From Harmothoe impar (Eukaryota; Annelida; Polychaeta; Phyllodocida; Polynoidae): a DNA stretch of 64,000 nucleotides. Within the stretch, counting starts at the first letter, position 1. The number at the start of each line of letters is the position of its first letter. Shown here in pieces: positions 11,422 through 22,436 of the stretch. The stretch lies in contig OX381720.1 in NCBI GenBank assembly GCA_947462335.1, positions 47,356,981 through 47,420,980 on the forward strand, given 5' to 3'. The notes under the pieces are model-generated. The model searched no databases, had not been told where the DNA came from, and worked only from the letters and a program-made list of their open reading frames with translations. The translations under genes and the position numbers were made by a program.

Positions 11422-13956
11422 TCAAATCGGGTCAAACATGGGTATGGGGAGGCATGGTGGGACTTTGAGTAGGCCCCTTCGTGCAACCTCTATCTCAGCA
11501 TATCTCCTTTTACTTTCAACATGCTGTCGACTAAGGGCGTCAGCGAGGGGTAGGTCCTCACCCTTCTTGTGTTTGATGACGACTACTTGGTCCCTGTTTG
11601 CTGCCTCCAGCCAAAGCTGCCTGGAGCACATGGCGAGGATGGGATCTGTGGCCCTGCCTGTGTGGAGGGCCTGGCTGGAGGCCATATTGTCAGTGTATAT
11701 GAGGATTCTGGTGCCCGGTGTATCATCTGGAGTTAAGGTACGGTACGCTGTCACAAGGTTAAGTGCCTCGAGGTGCACAATGAGAGGGTACTCTTGTAGC
11801 TCACGCTGGGTGTAGGTGTGAGTGTAGTACCTGGTGTAGCTGTTCCCTCCTCCACCTATCAGGGTCGAGTCGCATTCGATCACCTGGTCATAGGAGGGGG
11901 GTTGGAGCAGGTGTACCCCGTTTGACAAGCGCGCGTATTGATAAAACCAGGTAACGTCCATTCTGAAGGGTCTTGTGATGTACACTAAACCAACAGGTGG
12001 GGCATGACGTAGGGTCTGTAGAATACGGCACACAAACTTTCTGGCAGGTGGTATACACTTAGAAACGTGCACTATTTTCCCCACTAGGGATTGTATGTCT
12101 TTGACGCTGGCGAATTTTGTAGTCAGCCATGAGAAGCATTCTTTTTCAATGTCACTCAACTTTTGGTCAGGAACAGTGATAGACATAGCCACTGTATCAA
12201 AGTCGAAGCCAAGCCATTCTAGTTGTTGTGTAGGAGGTTGGCATTTGTGTGGGGATAGTTGGAGTCCGAGATCTGAACAGACATCAAGGAATGCCTGGTA
12301 GTCTAGTGTTGCTTGCTCCAGGGTGGAGGCCGCCCCGCAAAAATCATCCAGGTACGAGAGGGACCAATGTCCAGCCCTAGACAGCAAGTATACAACAGCG
12401 TTGGTTGTCCTTTGACACGCCGAGGAAGATAGGCGTGCCCCAAAGGAGGGGCAGAGGTCTAGGTAGTAGTGCCCTTCGAACGTCATACCAAGAAGAGGGA
12501 GGTCTCCAGGGTCCGTACGCCACTGGTGGTATGCCCTGGAGAGATCCCCCTTCCACAGGTAGCAGCCTGTGCCGAGGATGCGCATTTTAGTAGCAAGGTC
12601 TTCCACAGAGGGCAGCGTGTAGGGACGAAGCTTACCCTCTAGGCAGTGCTTGGTTATCCCCCCATTCACCCCAGTGCCGTCCGGGAATGAGAGGTCCAGT
12701 ACAATCCTCCTTTCTTTAGAGTCTCTCTTAGGCGTTGTCATCAGCGGGGCGGTGTTGGTCCAGGGCGTGAATGGAGGCGCGCTGAAAGGACCAAGCAAAC
12801 CACCCAAACTGAGTTCTTTAGCAATATAAGCTCGGACCTGATCCGCGTAACGCGTGGCACTGTCATGATTTCTGTTGACATAAGGGGGCTTTTCACTAGC
12901 CGTATACCCTACTGGCCAGCCATACCGGAGGAAATCAACGAGTTCTGTGTCATGGTAGTCCGCCAAAAGTGCATCCCATCTGTCAAGGTGTAGGGCTGAT
13001 GGTACTGTGAGGCGGGCACCTAGATGATTGGGTAGGTTTGTACGCCTAACAGCCGTATACAGGTGGGCGTATACAGGGAACTTTTGCCATTGACAGTCAC
13101 TAAGGGTGGGCCAGAAGGACGCCTTGATGGGTGCATACTCCAGGGGGGTAGGTCCTACTGGAGGGGAGTCCGACAAGGCAGGGTCGTAGTCAATATCAGT
13201 GCATACCTTTGTACCCGTGTGTAGCGCCTCCAGTGAGGACTCAGTGGAGGTGGCAGCCGCCGGGGGGTGGGCTGCTCGGGTACCAGGAGTAACGGGTGTT
13301 AGGTCCGTAGTAGTATAACAGCACGGGGCTGTAGAACCAGAGCAGCTTGTAGGGGCTGATGTGGTAGGTGTTATAACAGCAGCAGCCTGGGGTGTAGACC
13401 AGTGGCTGTTGGTGTAAAAAACAGCTGGGAGTCCGCCAGGGTAGGGTAGCGATGTGGACGACCCAGTGTTATTATTTGTATCACAGTCCTCAGTGCTAAT
13501 GCACAGGGGGTTGAGAGGAGTCAAGGGGCGAGCTGTGACGTCATCAAGTACCAGTGTAGGTGTAGGGCCAGTCTGTGCTGGCCTAGGCACGAAAGGAGGC
13601 AGGGCCTTTGTAACTGCCCTTAATGTTGCACGAGGTAAGGGAGTGGGTGTGTATGATGTGGAGAGTAGAGCGGCACCAGCTACAGTGGTGGCCTTGTTGT
13701 GTATTTCCAGCCCAGTGACCATCCTCCAGGGTGCAACCGGCTGGGGTGTTATAGGCCTCACACACCATATCACTCCGACCCACAGATGAGATAGGCTTCT
13801 TTTTCTGTCTGATGCCAGAGGTGGTGTTTGCCCGTGACTGGGAGGCACTAGTAGCAACAGAGGCTGCCGAGCCAGCAGCAGCTGCAGGGAGATTGTAAGG
13901 AGCAGCCTGACGAGCCGCTCTGGCCAGAGCCTGGACCCTAGTGTGCTCCGCAGCAA
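11422..13956 (-). CDS. Reverse transcriptase-RNase H (pol) of Ngaro-type element
   Basis: Open frame of 844 codons, overlapping the gag end by 374 nt in the +1 frame. The first ~120 codons coincide with gag coding and may not be translated. There is no ATG at the 5' edge (TTG); the first useful ATG is near 13722 (MVTGLEIHNK), or the frame is entered by frameshift. RT blocks: PWTNTAPLM and RRIVLDLSFP, the first catalytic Asp in WKGDLSRAY (about residue 469), FGARLSSSACQR, and the YLDD box (about 535). RNase H follows with D-E-D-D residues in IECDST (about 694), HLEALN, YTDNMAS and LADALSR. It stops at IPMFDPI-TGA, and no methylase domain is present. It copies element RNA and removes the RNA strand. 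All catalytic residues are intact. Confidence 0.93.
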   Translation of the reverse strand: MLRSTLGSRLWPERLVRLLLTISLQLLLARQPLLLLVPPSHGQTPPLASDRKRSLSHLWVGVIWCVRPITPQPVAPWRMVTGLEIHNKATTVAGAALLSTSYTPTPLPRATLRAVTKALPPFVPRPAQTGPTPTLVLDDVTARPLTPLNPLCISTEDCDTNNNTGSSTSLPYPGGLPAVFYTNSHWSTPQAAAVITPTTSAPTSCSGSTAPCCYTTTDLTPVTPGTRAAHPPAAATSTESSLEALHTGTKVCTDIDYDPALSDSPPVGPTPLEYAPIKASFWPTLSDCQWQKFPVYAHLYTAVRRTNLPNHLGARLTVPSALHLDRWDALLADYHDTELVDFLRYGWPVGYTASEKPPYVNRNHDSATRYADQVRAYIAKELSLGGLLGPFSAPPFTPWTNTAPLMTTPKRDSKERRIVLDLSFPDGTGVNGGITKHCLEGKLRPYTLPSVEDLATKMRILGTGCYLWKGDLSRAYHQWRTDPGDLPLLGMTFEGHYYLDLCPSFGARLSSSACQRTTNAVVYLLSRAGHWSLSYLDDFCGAASTLEQATLDYQAFLDVCSDLGLQLSPHKCQPPTQQLEWLGFDFDTVAMSITVPDQKLSDIEKECFSWLTTKFASVKDIQSLVGKIVHVSKCIPPARKFVCRILQTLRHAPPVGLVYITRPFRMDVTWFYQYARLSNGVHLLQPPSYDQVIECDSTLIGGGGNSYTRYYTHTYTQRELQEYPLIVHLEALNLVTAYRTLTPDDTPGTRILIYTDNMASSQALHTGRATDPILAMCSRQLWLEAANRDQVVVIKHKKGEDLPLADALSRQHVESKRRYAEIEVARRGLLKVPPCLPIPMFDPI

Positions 13957-15121
13957 TAGCGACAGCGGTAGGAGTGGGGTATAGCCTACCGGGGCGAAAC
14001 CGGGACAATTCGGATCTGGAGGCGGCTATAGCGGGGTCCGTCCAGGTGGGGTCGAGGGGGTCAGACCAGCGAATGGTCCCCTCGGCCACACCTGAAAGAA
14101 CCTCCTCAGACCATTCTCTCACTTGGGCCCACTCAAAGTCTTTCGCGTCAAACAAAACTTGGTTGAAATGATCCATGATCTTAGGTTTGTCTGACACGGG
14201 GGTTTTATCATCTATGGCCAGTTTCTTTAAACCGAAAAGGTATTCTGCCAGATCTAAAGAGGCCAGACCCGTCTTAGTGCGGGTTGGGCCCCTGGTGACA
14301 TAATCATGGGGGTGTGACGGCTTACCCTTCATGCCTGTGATGTGCTGCGCGGTGTCCAACAAGGCTTGGACCCTCATGTTAACCGCCGGATCAGGATTCA
14401 TCGGCATAGACAGCGGGCGCAGGTCAGCAGGGACTTGTATAGCAGGAATAGATTGTAATACCTGCTGAACCGAGGGCTGTTGATATTGATGCTGAAGGTA
14501 TGAAGGCAGCGACACAGGCTGAGCCGCAGTGGTAGCCGCCGAAGTAGCAGCATGCGCCGGGTGGTAGACCGGGGCGGGCTGGGACAGCTGTAGAGCCGCC
14601 GCCGGGGCCGTCGCCATGTTGACAGCCGGGTTGAGGGTCGCGCCCGGTGTAGTGACAGCCGGAGTGGTGACTGGGTTGACAGCTGGTGTAGTGTAGATAC
14701 CGGGCGCAGTGACAGTAGGCACGTGGCCTGCCGCCGGGGCGTTGACAGCAGGGCCCGGGGTGGGAAGAATGACCACCGCGGGGGCCGGTGTAGAGACCGC
14801 CGTAGTAGGAACCACCGGGGTAGGGCGAGCATAGGGGGAGGCCACCCTAGCCGCAGAGCGGGTAACAGTCTTACCTCCACCAGCCGTACTAGTAGAGGCG
14901 ACAGCCGTAGAAACGGGCGTAGCAGGAGCCGTGGCAGCGGGGGCTTGGCCGGGGAAGACAGCATTGATCCTGCCGAGGATGGCGTCTGCAGTCGACTTCA
15001 CCTCCGACACGGTAGTCTCAATACCATCAATCCTGCCAGTCATGTCAATGACTTTATCAGACAATTCAGCCGTGGTCCACTTACTCTTAGCCGGCTTCTT
15101 CGCGGGTGCTCTGTTCGGCAT
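13583..15121 (-). CDS. Gag of Ngaro-type element, 512 aa
   Basis: The open frame begins at 15298 inside A1, but the preferred start is the ATG at 15121 (MPNRAPAKKPAKSKW), which leaves the repeat-derived leader untranslated. The layout is: a basic N-terminus; a coiled coil (about residues 18-55, ELSDKVIDMTGRIDG...); a long Pro/Ala/Val/Thr-rich linker; a helical central region with REWSEEVL; and a C-terminal Cys/His cluster C-x8-C-x5-H, HHCSWC, H-x4-C. Its role is particle assembly and RNA binding, inferred from position and layout. The same cluster is present in the other two gags here. Confidence 0.88.
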   Translation of the reverse strand: MPNRAPAKKPAKSKWTTAELSDKVIDMTGRIDGIETTVSEVKSTADAILGRINAVFPGQAPAATAPATPVSTAVASTSTAGGGKTVTRSAARVASPYARPTPVVPTTAVSTPAPAVVILPTPGPAVNAPAAGHVPTVTAPGIYTTPAVNPVTTPAVTTPGATLNPAVNMATAPAAALQLSQPAPVYHPAHAATSAATTAAQPVSLPSYLQHQYQQPSVQQVLQSIPAIQVPADLRPLSMPMNPDPAVNMRVQALLDTAQHITGMKGKPSHPHDYVTRGPTRTKTGLASLDLAEYLFGLKKLAIDDKTPVSDKPKIMDHFNQVLFDAKDFEWAQVREWSEEVLSGVAEGTIRWSDPLDPTWTDPAIAASRSELSRFRPGRLYPTPTAVAIAAEHTRVQALARAARQAAPYNLPAAAAGSAASVATSASQSRANTTSGIRQKKKPISSVGRSDMVCEAYNTPAGCTLEDGHWAGNTQQGHHCSWCRSTLHIIHTHSLTSCNIKGSYKGPASFRA

Positions 15122-15165
15122 GATGAGGCCGAGGAAACGAAGAAGAAATCGAAAACTTAATGACG

Positions 15166-15327
15166 ACAAAAATACACGTGTAGTGATTAATTTTAAAGAT
15201 GGCGAAATGGAAGAATGTCGCTGGTAGCGGTGATACGGTAGTGTATCAGCGTCCCGGTAGGGGCGCGTCCCTGATTTGCCGCGCTCGTCCTGAGTCATTA
15301 CCCGGGGAATTCAAGTCTTCCCCATAA
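15166..15327 (-). repeat. Split direct repeat A1
   Basis: 5' terminal repeat, identical on reading to 9936-10097. It lies 45 bp upstream of the preferred gag ATG and carries an open reading frame continuous with gag. Confidence 0.93.
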
Positions 15328-16075
15328 TTATTATTTCCTCCATAACTCCCAAAGTCCTGTCTAAGTATGATGTGATTCCAATAGCGTATTTCTCCGTCTT
15401 CTAAAGTATTAACTGTGAATTAAACATTATCTGGCAGAGGCCTTGAATTGTATCACCTGTCAGCCTGGTGATTTCAGAGTAGAATACAATTTCCAATAGA
15501 AAGGGCCCGTTACATTAGAAAGTAACCACAGACCCGCGAGTTAATCATTTAGCCTATTGAATACACTGATGCACGTTGCCATGTCCTTATGTTACCACAG
15601 AGTGTTTATAATTTCAAAGCCGGATCAGCTCATAATGAAGCTTTATTTATGCAGGTTGTTATCCAGCACCTTTAGATGGATCGGGGGGACATGGGGAATA
15701 AACTGTGGAACAGACAGCGTTGATATTGCGCGCCAATTAGCTCGATATTCATGACTTTAGCAGTGTCGTAGATTCTTTGCTATATCACGATAAGCTTTTG
15801 TCACAGCCATGTTTTAACCCCTTATGCATCACGTGATCGTGCTTCTGCTTCTGTTGTCAACACGAAGCAACATAGTCATACTGCCAACATATCTTTCCCC
15901 AGGACATAATCGGCCTGTTGATTGATAACAATGGATATGCCCAAGTCAATCACTTATTTGGGATAAGGAAACGGTGGTTCCTTAAGAGGAAATTGCTCAC
16001 AGTCCATATACCCATTCACCCTTTGTTTTTCTTTGTGTCCTTTCTCCTCCTACGACATCCTACCCTGCGCTTATA
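15328..16075. other. Noncoding, nothing recognised
   Basis: Single-copy AT-rich sequence with only short chance frames. Confidence 0.6.
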
Positions 16076-16300
16076 CCCTTTGAGGGTCATATTATGCTTT
16101 AGTGTTCTTGGCCCTTTGTCGACATGATGCATGAATGCAGTCCTGGTAATCTATATACCGCCAGGGCGCTGATCATGCCAATCCTACGGGGTTGATATGT
16201 CGATATGATGCCTGAATGAAGCCCTGTTGGTTAGACTTGCCTGGGCTTGCATTCATGCATCATGACGACAAAGAATATAGCACTGCGCTGCCATCAAAGG
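16076..16300. mobile_element. TTAA-type short palindromic element (MITE), copy 2
   Basis: CCCTTTGAGGGTCATATTATGC start; internal TCGACATGATGCATGAATGC, CAGTCCTGG, GATATGATGCCTGAATG and TGCATTCATGCATCATG. It ends near GCTGCCATCAAAGG. Both internal hairpin units are recognisable. Confidence 0.7.
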
Positions 16301-17135
16301 ACTAGATGTGGACTGGGCCTGGCAGGCCATGCGGCCTACAGCAGAGTATCTGGACACACGTGGCCATCTGGCAGGTCCCCGGGCCGTTAAACACTCAGAC
16401 TTCTCTACCTCTCCCCTCTCCAATCTGTCATTGTCACCCCCCCCCCCCCCCCACCTCACCCCACCCCGTCACTGTTCCCCATCTCACGTCGCCCACCCTC
16501 ATGCCTGGAAACCAACTGAGCACTATATGCCTTGTTACTGCCTAAGGTACCAGCTCGTGACCTAAATCTGTGATTGTTCACTGGGTATTACAATCTGAAT
16601 GCATTTAGGAATGTTTGTGTCCTTTGGGACTTTTATCCTGCTCCGTATTTGTTCACATTACCCATGTGTGGGGTAAAGAAAAATAAATGTAAAGATTTGT
16701 TCTTCTATTGACGTAGTCGGTGCCAGTAGGTGTCAAATCACCTTCAGTATAGGAAAGGGGGAAATGTTCAAACATTGAGAGAGTCTCCTTTGTTTAGGAC
16801 AAAGACTATTCACTATTGTCTGAGCACAGTTTCTACCCGTAGGGATGTATGGTGGTTGGTTTGCATACAAATCTTGAATTTCCCTCTTTTAGTGTTGGCT
16901 GTGCAACAGGCCTATTTGTGGCAGGGTGTTTGTTGTACTGGTAGTTGTCGTTAATAGTTAGTGTCGTAAAAAAGGAAGGGGCGCTGATGAATGTATGTTT
17001 CCTCTGGCCCTTCTGGGGACAGAAGTGCATAGTCATCGAATAGAAACTCAAAGAATATGTGTATGCCATTGTATATGAGGTGCATATGTGTAATGAAATA
17101 TCTTCAACCTCTCTTATTTTTGAATGTAAATTGCA
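16301..17135. other. Noncoding; poly-C tract
   Basis: Includes a 16-base C run at about 16437-16452. No gene recognised. Confidence 0.55.
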
Positions 17136-17178
17136 TACTAATCATCTTTCCCTTTTCTCTTTTTTTCTCTAGGTAAGT
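17136..17178 (+). promoter_or_regulatory. Putative recursive splice (ratchet) site 1
   Basis: TACTAAT branch-point match at 17136-17142, 26 uninterrupted pyrimidines at 17145-17170, AG at 17171-17172 and immediately GTAAGT at 17173-17178. A 3' splice site fused to a perfect 5' splice site with no exon between is the definition of a ratchet site in long introns. Identification rests on sequence alone. Confidence 0.6.
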
Positions 17179-17989
17179 ATTGCTGACACACTCGGTACAA
17201 ACACAGACGGTGGTAGGTCGAGACTCTTCATTATTCATACTCAACATTTAGCCATATACCAGAATGGGTTTGGCGTTATGGGAGTAGCCCTGCCTTTACT
17301 GAGCAAGTCACAGTATTTTAAGTCCGCGGGCTCAGCCATTCCACCCCATCCTACCCTTCTCCTTCCTAACTACATTTCATCTACGGTCTGGGCCAATAGA
17401 TAATTCATAGTCCATATTAAATTTCTCCTTTATCACTTCAACGCCAGGCACACTGTCCTAGCGACTCCTTCTGTATGGGGCATTATATGGCTATCTTCCT
17501 TTTCGTTTTTTATTTTCTCTTTTTATCACTGCTAAGCATCTTCGTGCCTGGGCAATTCATAGGAGCTCTATGTTGACGTCACCACTATATCAATATTTAA
17601 GATATAATCTTATCCTGACTAAAAGGCTCTGTAGGGACTGTAGGGACGCACAATGGCGATGCGTACTCTGTAGTATGTGGTCAGGTGGAGAGTTAGATTC
17701 ATACAGACAATGGTGGAAGCAAATCCTCTATATTTGAGAGTAAGGTGATCTTAATATATTCACACAGTACATCGCCATGCATATCCCATTGGCTTTATGT
17801 GAAGAGACAGCGGAATGTATAGGTATAATATAAAAGAACTACTCAGTTCCCTTACATGCATCCAGAGAAGCTATGTAGCATATGAGTATGTCGACCTTGA
17901 TTTAAATCATTAACATGTCCGTCATATTCCATGATGCTGTAATGATTACAACTTCCGCTGAGTGGAAGGGCGGCAGGGGTGGGGGTGTT
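17179..17989. other. Noncoding, nothing recognised
   Basis: No supported frame or repeat between ratchet site 1 and the foldback element. Confidence 0.55.
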
Positions 17990-18221
17990 GGGCCCTTATC
18001 CCTCAAACGAGCCCTTAACCCTCAAACGAGTAACCGTTTGAGGGATAAGGGCTCACCACGGGCCCTTATCCCTCAAATATGGCGTTAAAGCACAAACGGC
18101 CTTATCCCTCAAACGGCCTTATCCCTCAAACGGCCCTAACCCACAAACGGCCTTATCCCTCAAACAGCCTTATCCCTCAAACGGCCTTATCCCTCAAACA
18201 GCCTTAACCCACAAACTATAT

Positions 18222-20530
18222 AGCGTTTGAGGGATAAGGGCAAATTGATGTTTAAAGCAAGTTATGCATGTTAGATGACTATAGGGTTTGAGGGATAAGG
18301 GCGCACTGATACACAGGTGGTACTAGATGTATAAGCTTACTATATAGCGTTTGAGGGATAAGGGCAAGTTGATATTTCAGGCAAGTTACATATGTAGGAT
18401 CACTATATAGGGTTTGAGGGATAAGGGCAGGTTGATATTTCAGGTAAGGTAGGTATATAGGATCACTATATAGCGTTTGAGGGATAAGGGCAGGTTGATA
18501 TTTCAGGTAAGGTAGGTATGTAGGATCACTATATAGCGTTTGAGGGATAAGGGCAGGTTGGTATTTCCGGTAAGTTATGTATATAGGACAACTATATAGG
18601 GTTTGAGGGATAAGGGCAAGCTGATGTTATATGCCAGTTAGGTATATAAGATCACCATATAGCGTTTGAGGGATAAGGGCAAGTTGATGTTTCAAGGAAT
18701 TTAGGTATGTAGGATCACTATATAGCGTTTGTGGGATAAGGGCAGGTTGATATTTCAGGTAAGGTAGGTATATAGGATTACTATATAGGGTTTGAGGGAT
18801 AAGGGCAAGTTGATGTTTCAGGCAATTTAGGTACTTAGGAACACTATATAGCGTTTGAGGGATAAGGGCAGGTTGATTTTTCAGGTAAGGTAGGTATATA
18901 GGATTACTATATAGCGTTTGAGGGATAAGGGCAAGTTGATGTTACAGGCAATTTAGGTACGTAGGAACACTATATATGGCATTTTAGGGATAAGGGCAGG
19001 TTGATTTTTCAGGTAAGGTAGGTATATAGGATTACTATATAGCGTTTGAGGGATAAGGGCAAGTTGATGTTACAGGCAATTTATGTATGTAGGATCGCTA
19101 TATAGCATTTGAGGGATAAGGGCAAGTTGATGTTTCAGGCAATTTAGGTACATAGGAACACTATTTACGGTTTGAGGGATAAGGGCAGGTTGATATTTCA
19201 GATAAGGTAGGTATATAGGATTACTATATAGTGTTTGAGGGATAAGGGCAAGATGATGTTTCAGGCAAGTTACATATGTAGGATAACTATATAGCGTTTG
19301 AGGGATAAGGATAGGTATATAGGATCACTATATAGCTTTTGAGGGATAAGGGCAGGTTGATATTTCAGGTAAGATAGGTATGTAGGATCACTATATAGCG
19401 TTTGAGGGATAAGGGCAGGTTGGTATTTCCGGTAAGCTATGTATATTAGACAACTTTATAGGGTTTGAGGGATAAGGGCGGGCTGATGTTATATGCCAGT
19501 TAGGTATATAGGATCACTATATAGCGTTTGAGGGATAAGGGCAAGTTGATATTTCAGGTAAGGTAGGTATATAGGATTACTATATAGCGTTTGAGGGATA
19601 AGGGCAAGTTGATGTTTCAGGCAATTTAGGTACTTAGGAACACTATATAGCGTTTGAGGGATAAGGGCAAGTTGATGTTACAGGCAATTTATGTATGTAG
19701 GATTACTATATAGCGTTTGAGGGATAAGGGCAAGTTGATGTTTCAGGCAATTTAGGTATGTAGGATCACTGTATAGCGTTTGAGGGATAAGGGCAAGTTG
19801 ATGTTTCAGGCAATTTAGGTATTTAGGATCACTATATAGCGTTTGAGGGATAAGGGCAGGTTGATATTTCAGGTAAGGTAGGTATATATAGGATTACTAT
19901 ATAGCGTTTGAGGGATAAGGGCAAGTTGATGTTTCAGGCAATTTAGGTACTTAGGAACAATATATAGCGTTTGAGGGATAAGGGCAGGTTGATTTTTCAG
20001 GTAAGGTAGGTATATAGGATTACTATATAGCGTTTGAGGGATAAGGGCAAGTTGATGTTACAGGCAATTTATGTATGTAGGATCGCTATATAGCGTTTGA
20101 GGGATAAGGGCAAGTTGATGTTTCAGGCAATTAAGGTACGTAGGAACACTATTTAGCGTTTGAGGGATAAGGGCAGGTTGATATTTCAGATAAGGTAGGT
20201 ATATAGGATTACTATATAGTGTTTGAGGGATAAGGGCAAGATGATGTTTCAGGCAATTTAGGTATGTAGGATCACTATATAGCGTTTGAGGGATAAGGGC
20301 AGGTTGACATTTCAGATGAGGTAGGTATATAGGATTACTATATAGCGTTTCAGGGATAAGGGCAAGATGATGTTTTAGGCAATTTAGGTATGTAGGAACT
20401 ATATAGCGTTTGAGGGATAAGGGCAGGTTGATAGTTCAGATGAGGTAGGTATATAGGATTACTATATAGCGTTTGAGGGATAAGGGCAAGTTGATGTTTC
20501 AGGCAAGTTACATATTTAGGATCACTTTAT
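18222..20530 (+). repeat. Left minisatellite array, ~63 bp unit
   Basis: About 36 copies of a unit containing GCGTTTGAGGGATAAGGGCA, then GTTGAT, a variable TTTCAGG segment and GGATCACTATATA. Two alternating variants (CAATTTAGGTA and TAAGGTAGGTATATA) give a higher-order pattern. The TTTGAGGGATAAGGGC block is the least variable part. Confidence 0.92.
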
Positions 20531-22436
20531 AGTGATACAATATACCTAACTACCCTAAATTATCCATTTGCCCTTATCCCCTAAAAGCTATATGGCGATC
20601 CCATACACTAACTGGCCTAAAATATCAACTTGCCCTTATCCTTCAAACGCTATATAGTGATCCTATATACCTAACTGGCCTAAAATATTAACTTGCCCTT
20701 ATCCCTCAAACGCTATATAATGATCCTTTATACCTAAGTGGCCTAAAATATCAACTTGTCCTTATCCCTCAAACGCTATCTTTAATGATCCTATATACCT
20801 AACTGGCCTAAAATATCAACTTGCCCTTATCCCTCAAACGCTACAGAGTGATCTTATATAGCTAACTAGTCCAAAATATCAACTTGCCCTTACGCCTCAA
20901 ACACTACATTGTCATCTAATATACATATTTGTACTAAAAAAATAATCTGCCCTTATCCCTCAAACACTATATAGTGCCCTAATATTCCTAACTAGTCCAA
21001 CATATACTAACTTGCCCTTATGCCTCAAACACTATATATAGTGATCCTATACACCTAACTGGCCTAGAAATATCAACTTGCCCTTATCCCTCAAACGCTA
21101 TATAGTGATACAATATACCTAACTACCCTAAATTATCCATTTGCCCTTATCCCTCAAATGCTATATAGTGATCCCATACACTAACTGGCCTCAAATATCA
21201 ACTTGCCCTTATCCCTCAAACGCTACATAGTGATCTTATATAGCTAGCTAGTCCAAAATATCAACTTGCCCTTACGCCTCAAACACTACATAGTCATCTA
21301 ATATACCTATTTGTACTAAAAGACTAACCTGCCCTTATCCCTCAAACACTATATAGTGCTCTAATATTCCTAACTAGTCCAACATATTAACTTGCCCTTA
21401 TGCCTCAAACACTATATATAGTGATCCTATACACCTAACTGGCCTAAAGTATCAACTTGCACCTATCCCTCAAACACTATATAGTGCTCTAATATTGCTA
21501 ACTAGTCCAACATATTAAGTTGCCCTTATGCCTCAAACACTATATAGTGATCCTATATACCTAACTGGTCTAAAATATCAACTTGCCCTTATCCCTCAAA
21601 CGCTATATAGTGATACAATATACCTTACTAGTCTAAATTATCTATTTGCCCTTATCCCTCAAACGCTATATATAGCGATCCCATACACTAACTGGCCTAA
21701 AATATAAACTTGCCCTTATCCCTCAAACGCTATTTAACAGTCCTTTGTACCTAACCGGCCTAAAATATCGACTTGCCCTTATCCCTCAAACGCTATATAG
21801 TGATCCTATATACCTAACTGGCCTAAAATATTAACTTGCCCTTATCCCTCAAACGCTATATAATGATCCTATACACCTAACTGGCCCAAAAATATCAACT
21901 TGTCCTAATCCCTCAAACGCTACATAGTGATACAATATACCTAACTACCCTAAATTATCCATTTGCCCTTATCCCTCAAATGCTATATAGTGATCCCATA
22001 CACTAACTGGCCTCAAATATCAACTTGCCCTTATCCCTCAAACGCTATATAATGATCCTATACACCTAACTGGCCTAAAAATATCAACTTGCCCTTATCC
22101 CTCAAACGCTATATAGTGATCCTATATACCTAACTGGCCTAAAATATTAACTTGCCCTTATCCCTCAAACGCTATATAATGATCCTATATACCTAAGTGG
22201 CCTAAAATATCAACTTGCCCTTATCCCTCAAACGCTATATATAATGATCCTATATACCTAAGTGGCCTAAAATATCAACTTGCCCTTATCCCTCAAATGC
22301 TATATAATGATCTTATATAGCTAACTAGTCCAAAATATCAACTTGCCCTTACACCTCAAACACTATATATAGTGATCCTATATACCTAACTGGTCTAAAA
22401 TATCAACTTGCCCTTATCCCTCAAACGCTATATATG
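20531..22436 (-). repeat. Right minisatellite array, inverted, ~62 bp unit
   Basis: About 30 copies of the reverse complement of the same unit, but of a distinct subfamily (TTAGGCCAGTTAGG in place of TTCAGGCAATTTAGG). The arms are therefore not mirror copies of each other and have amplified separately. Confidence 0.92.

Larger units (their letters stand above)
9463..15327 (-). mobile_element. Complete Ngaro-type YR retrotransposon
   Basis: On the minus strand the order is A1 (15327-15166), gag, RT-RNase H, tyrosine recombinase, B1 (10462-10098), A2 (10097-9936), B2 (9831-9466). A1/A2 (162 bp) read identically, as do B1/B2 (~366 bp). B1 and A2 abut exactly. A 104 bp unique spacer separates A2 from B2. 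This split-direct-repeat arrangement is the hallmark of Ngaro elements within the DIRS order. No methylase domain follows RNase H, again as in Ngaro rather than DIRS proper. No target duplication is apparent, as expected for recombinase-mediated insertion. The identical repeats suggest a recent insertion. Confidence 0.93.
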
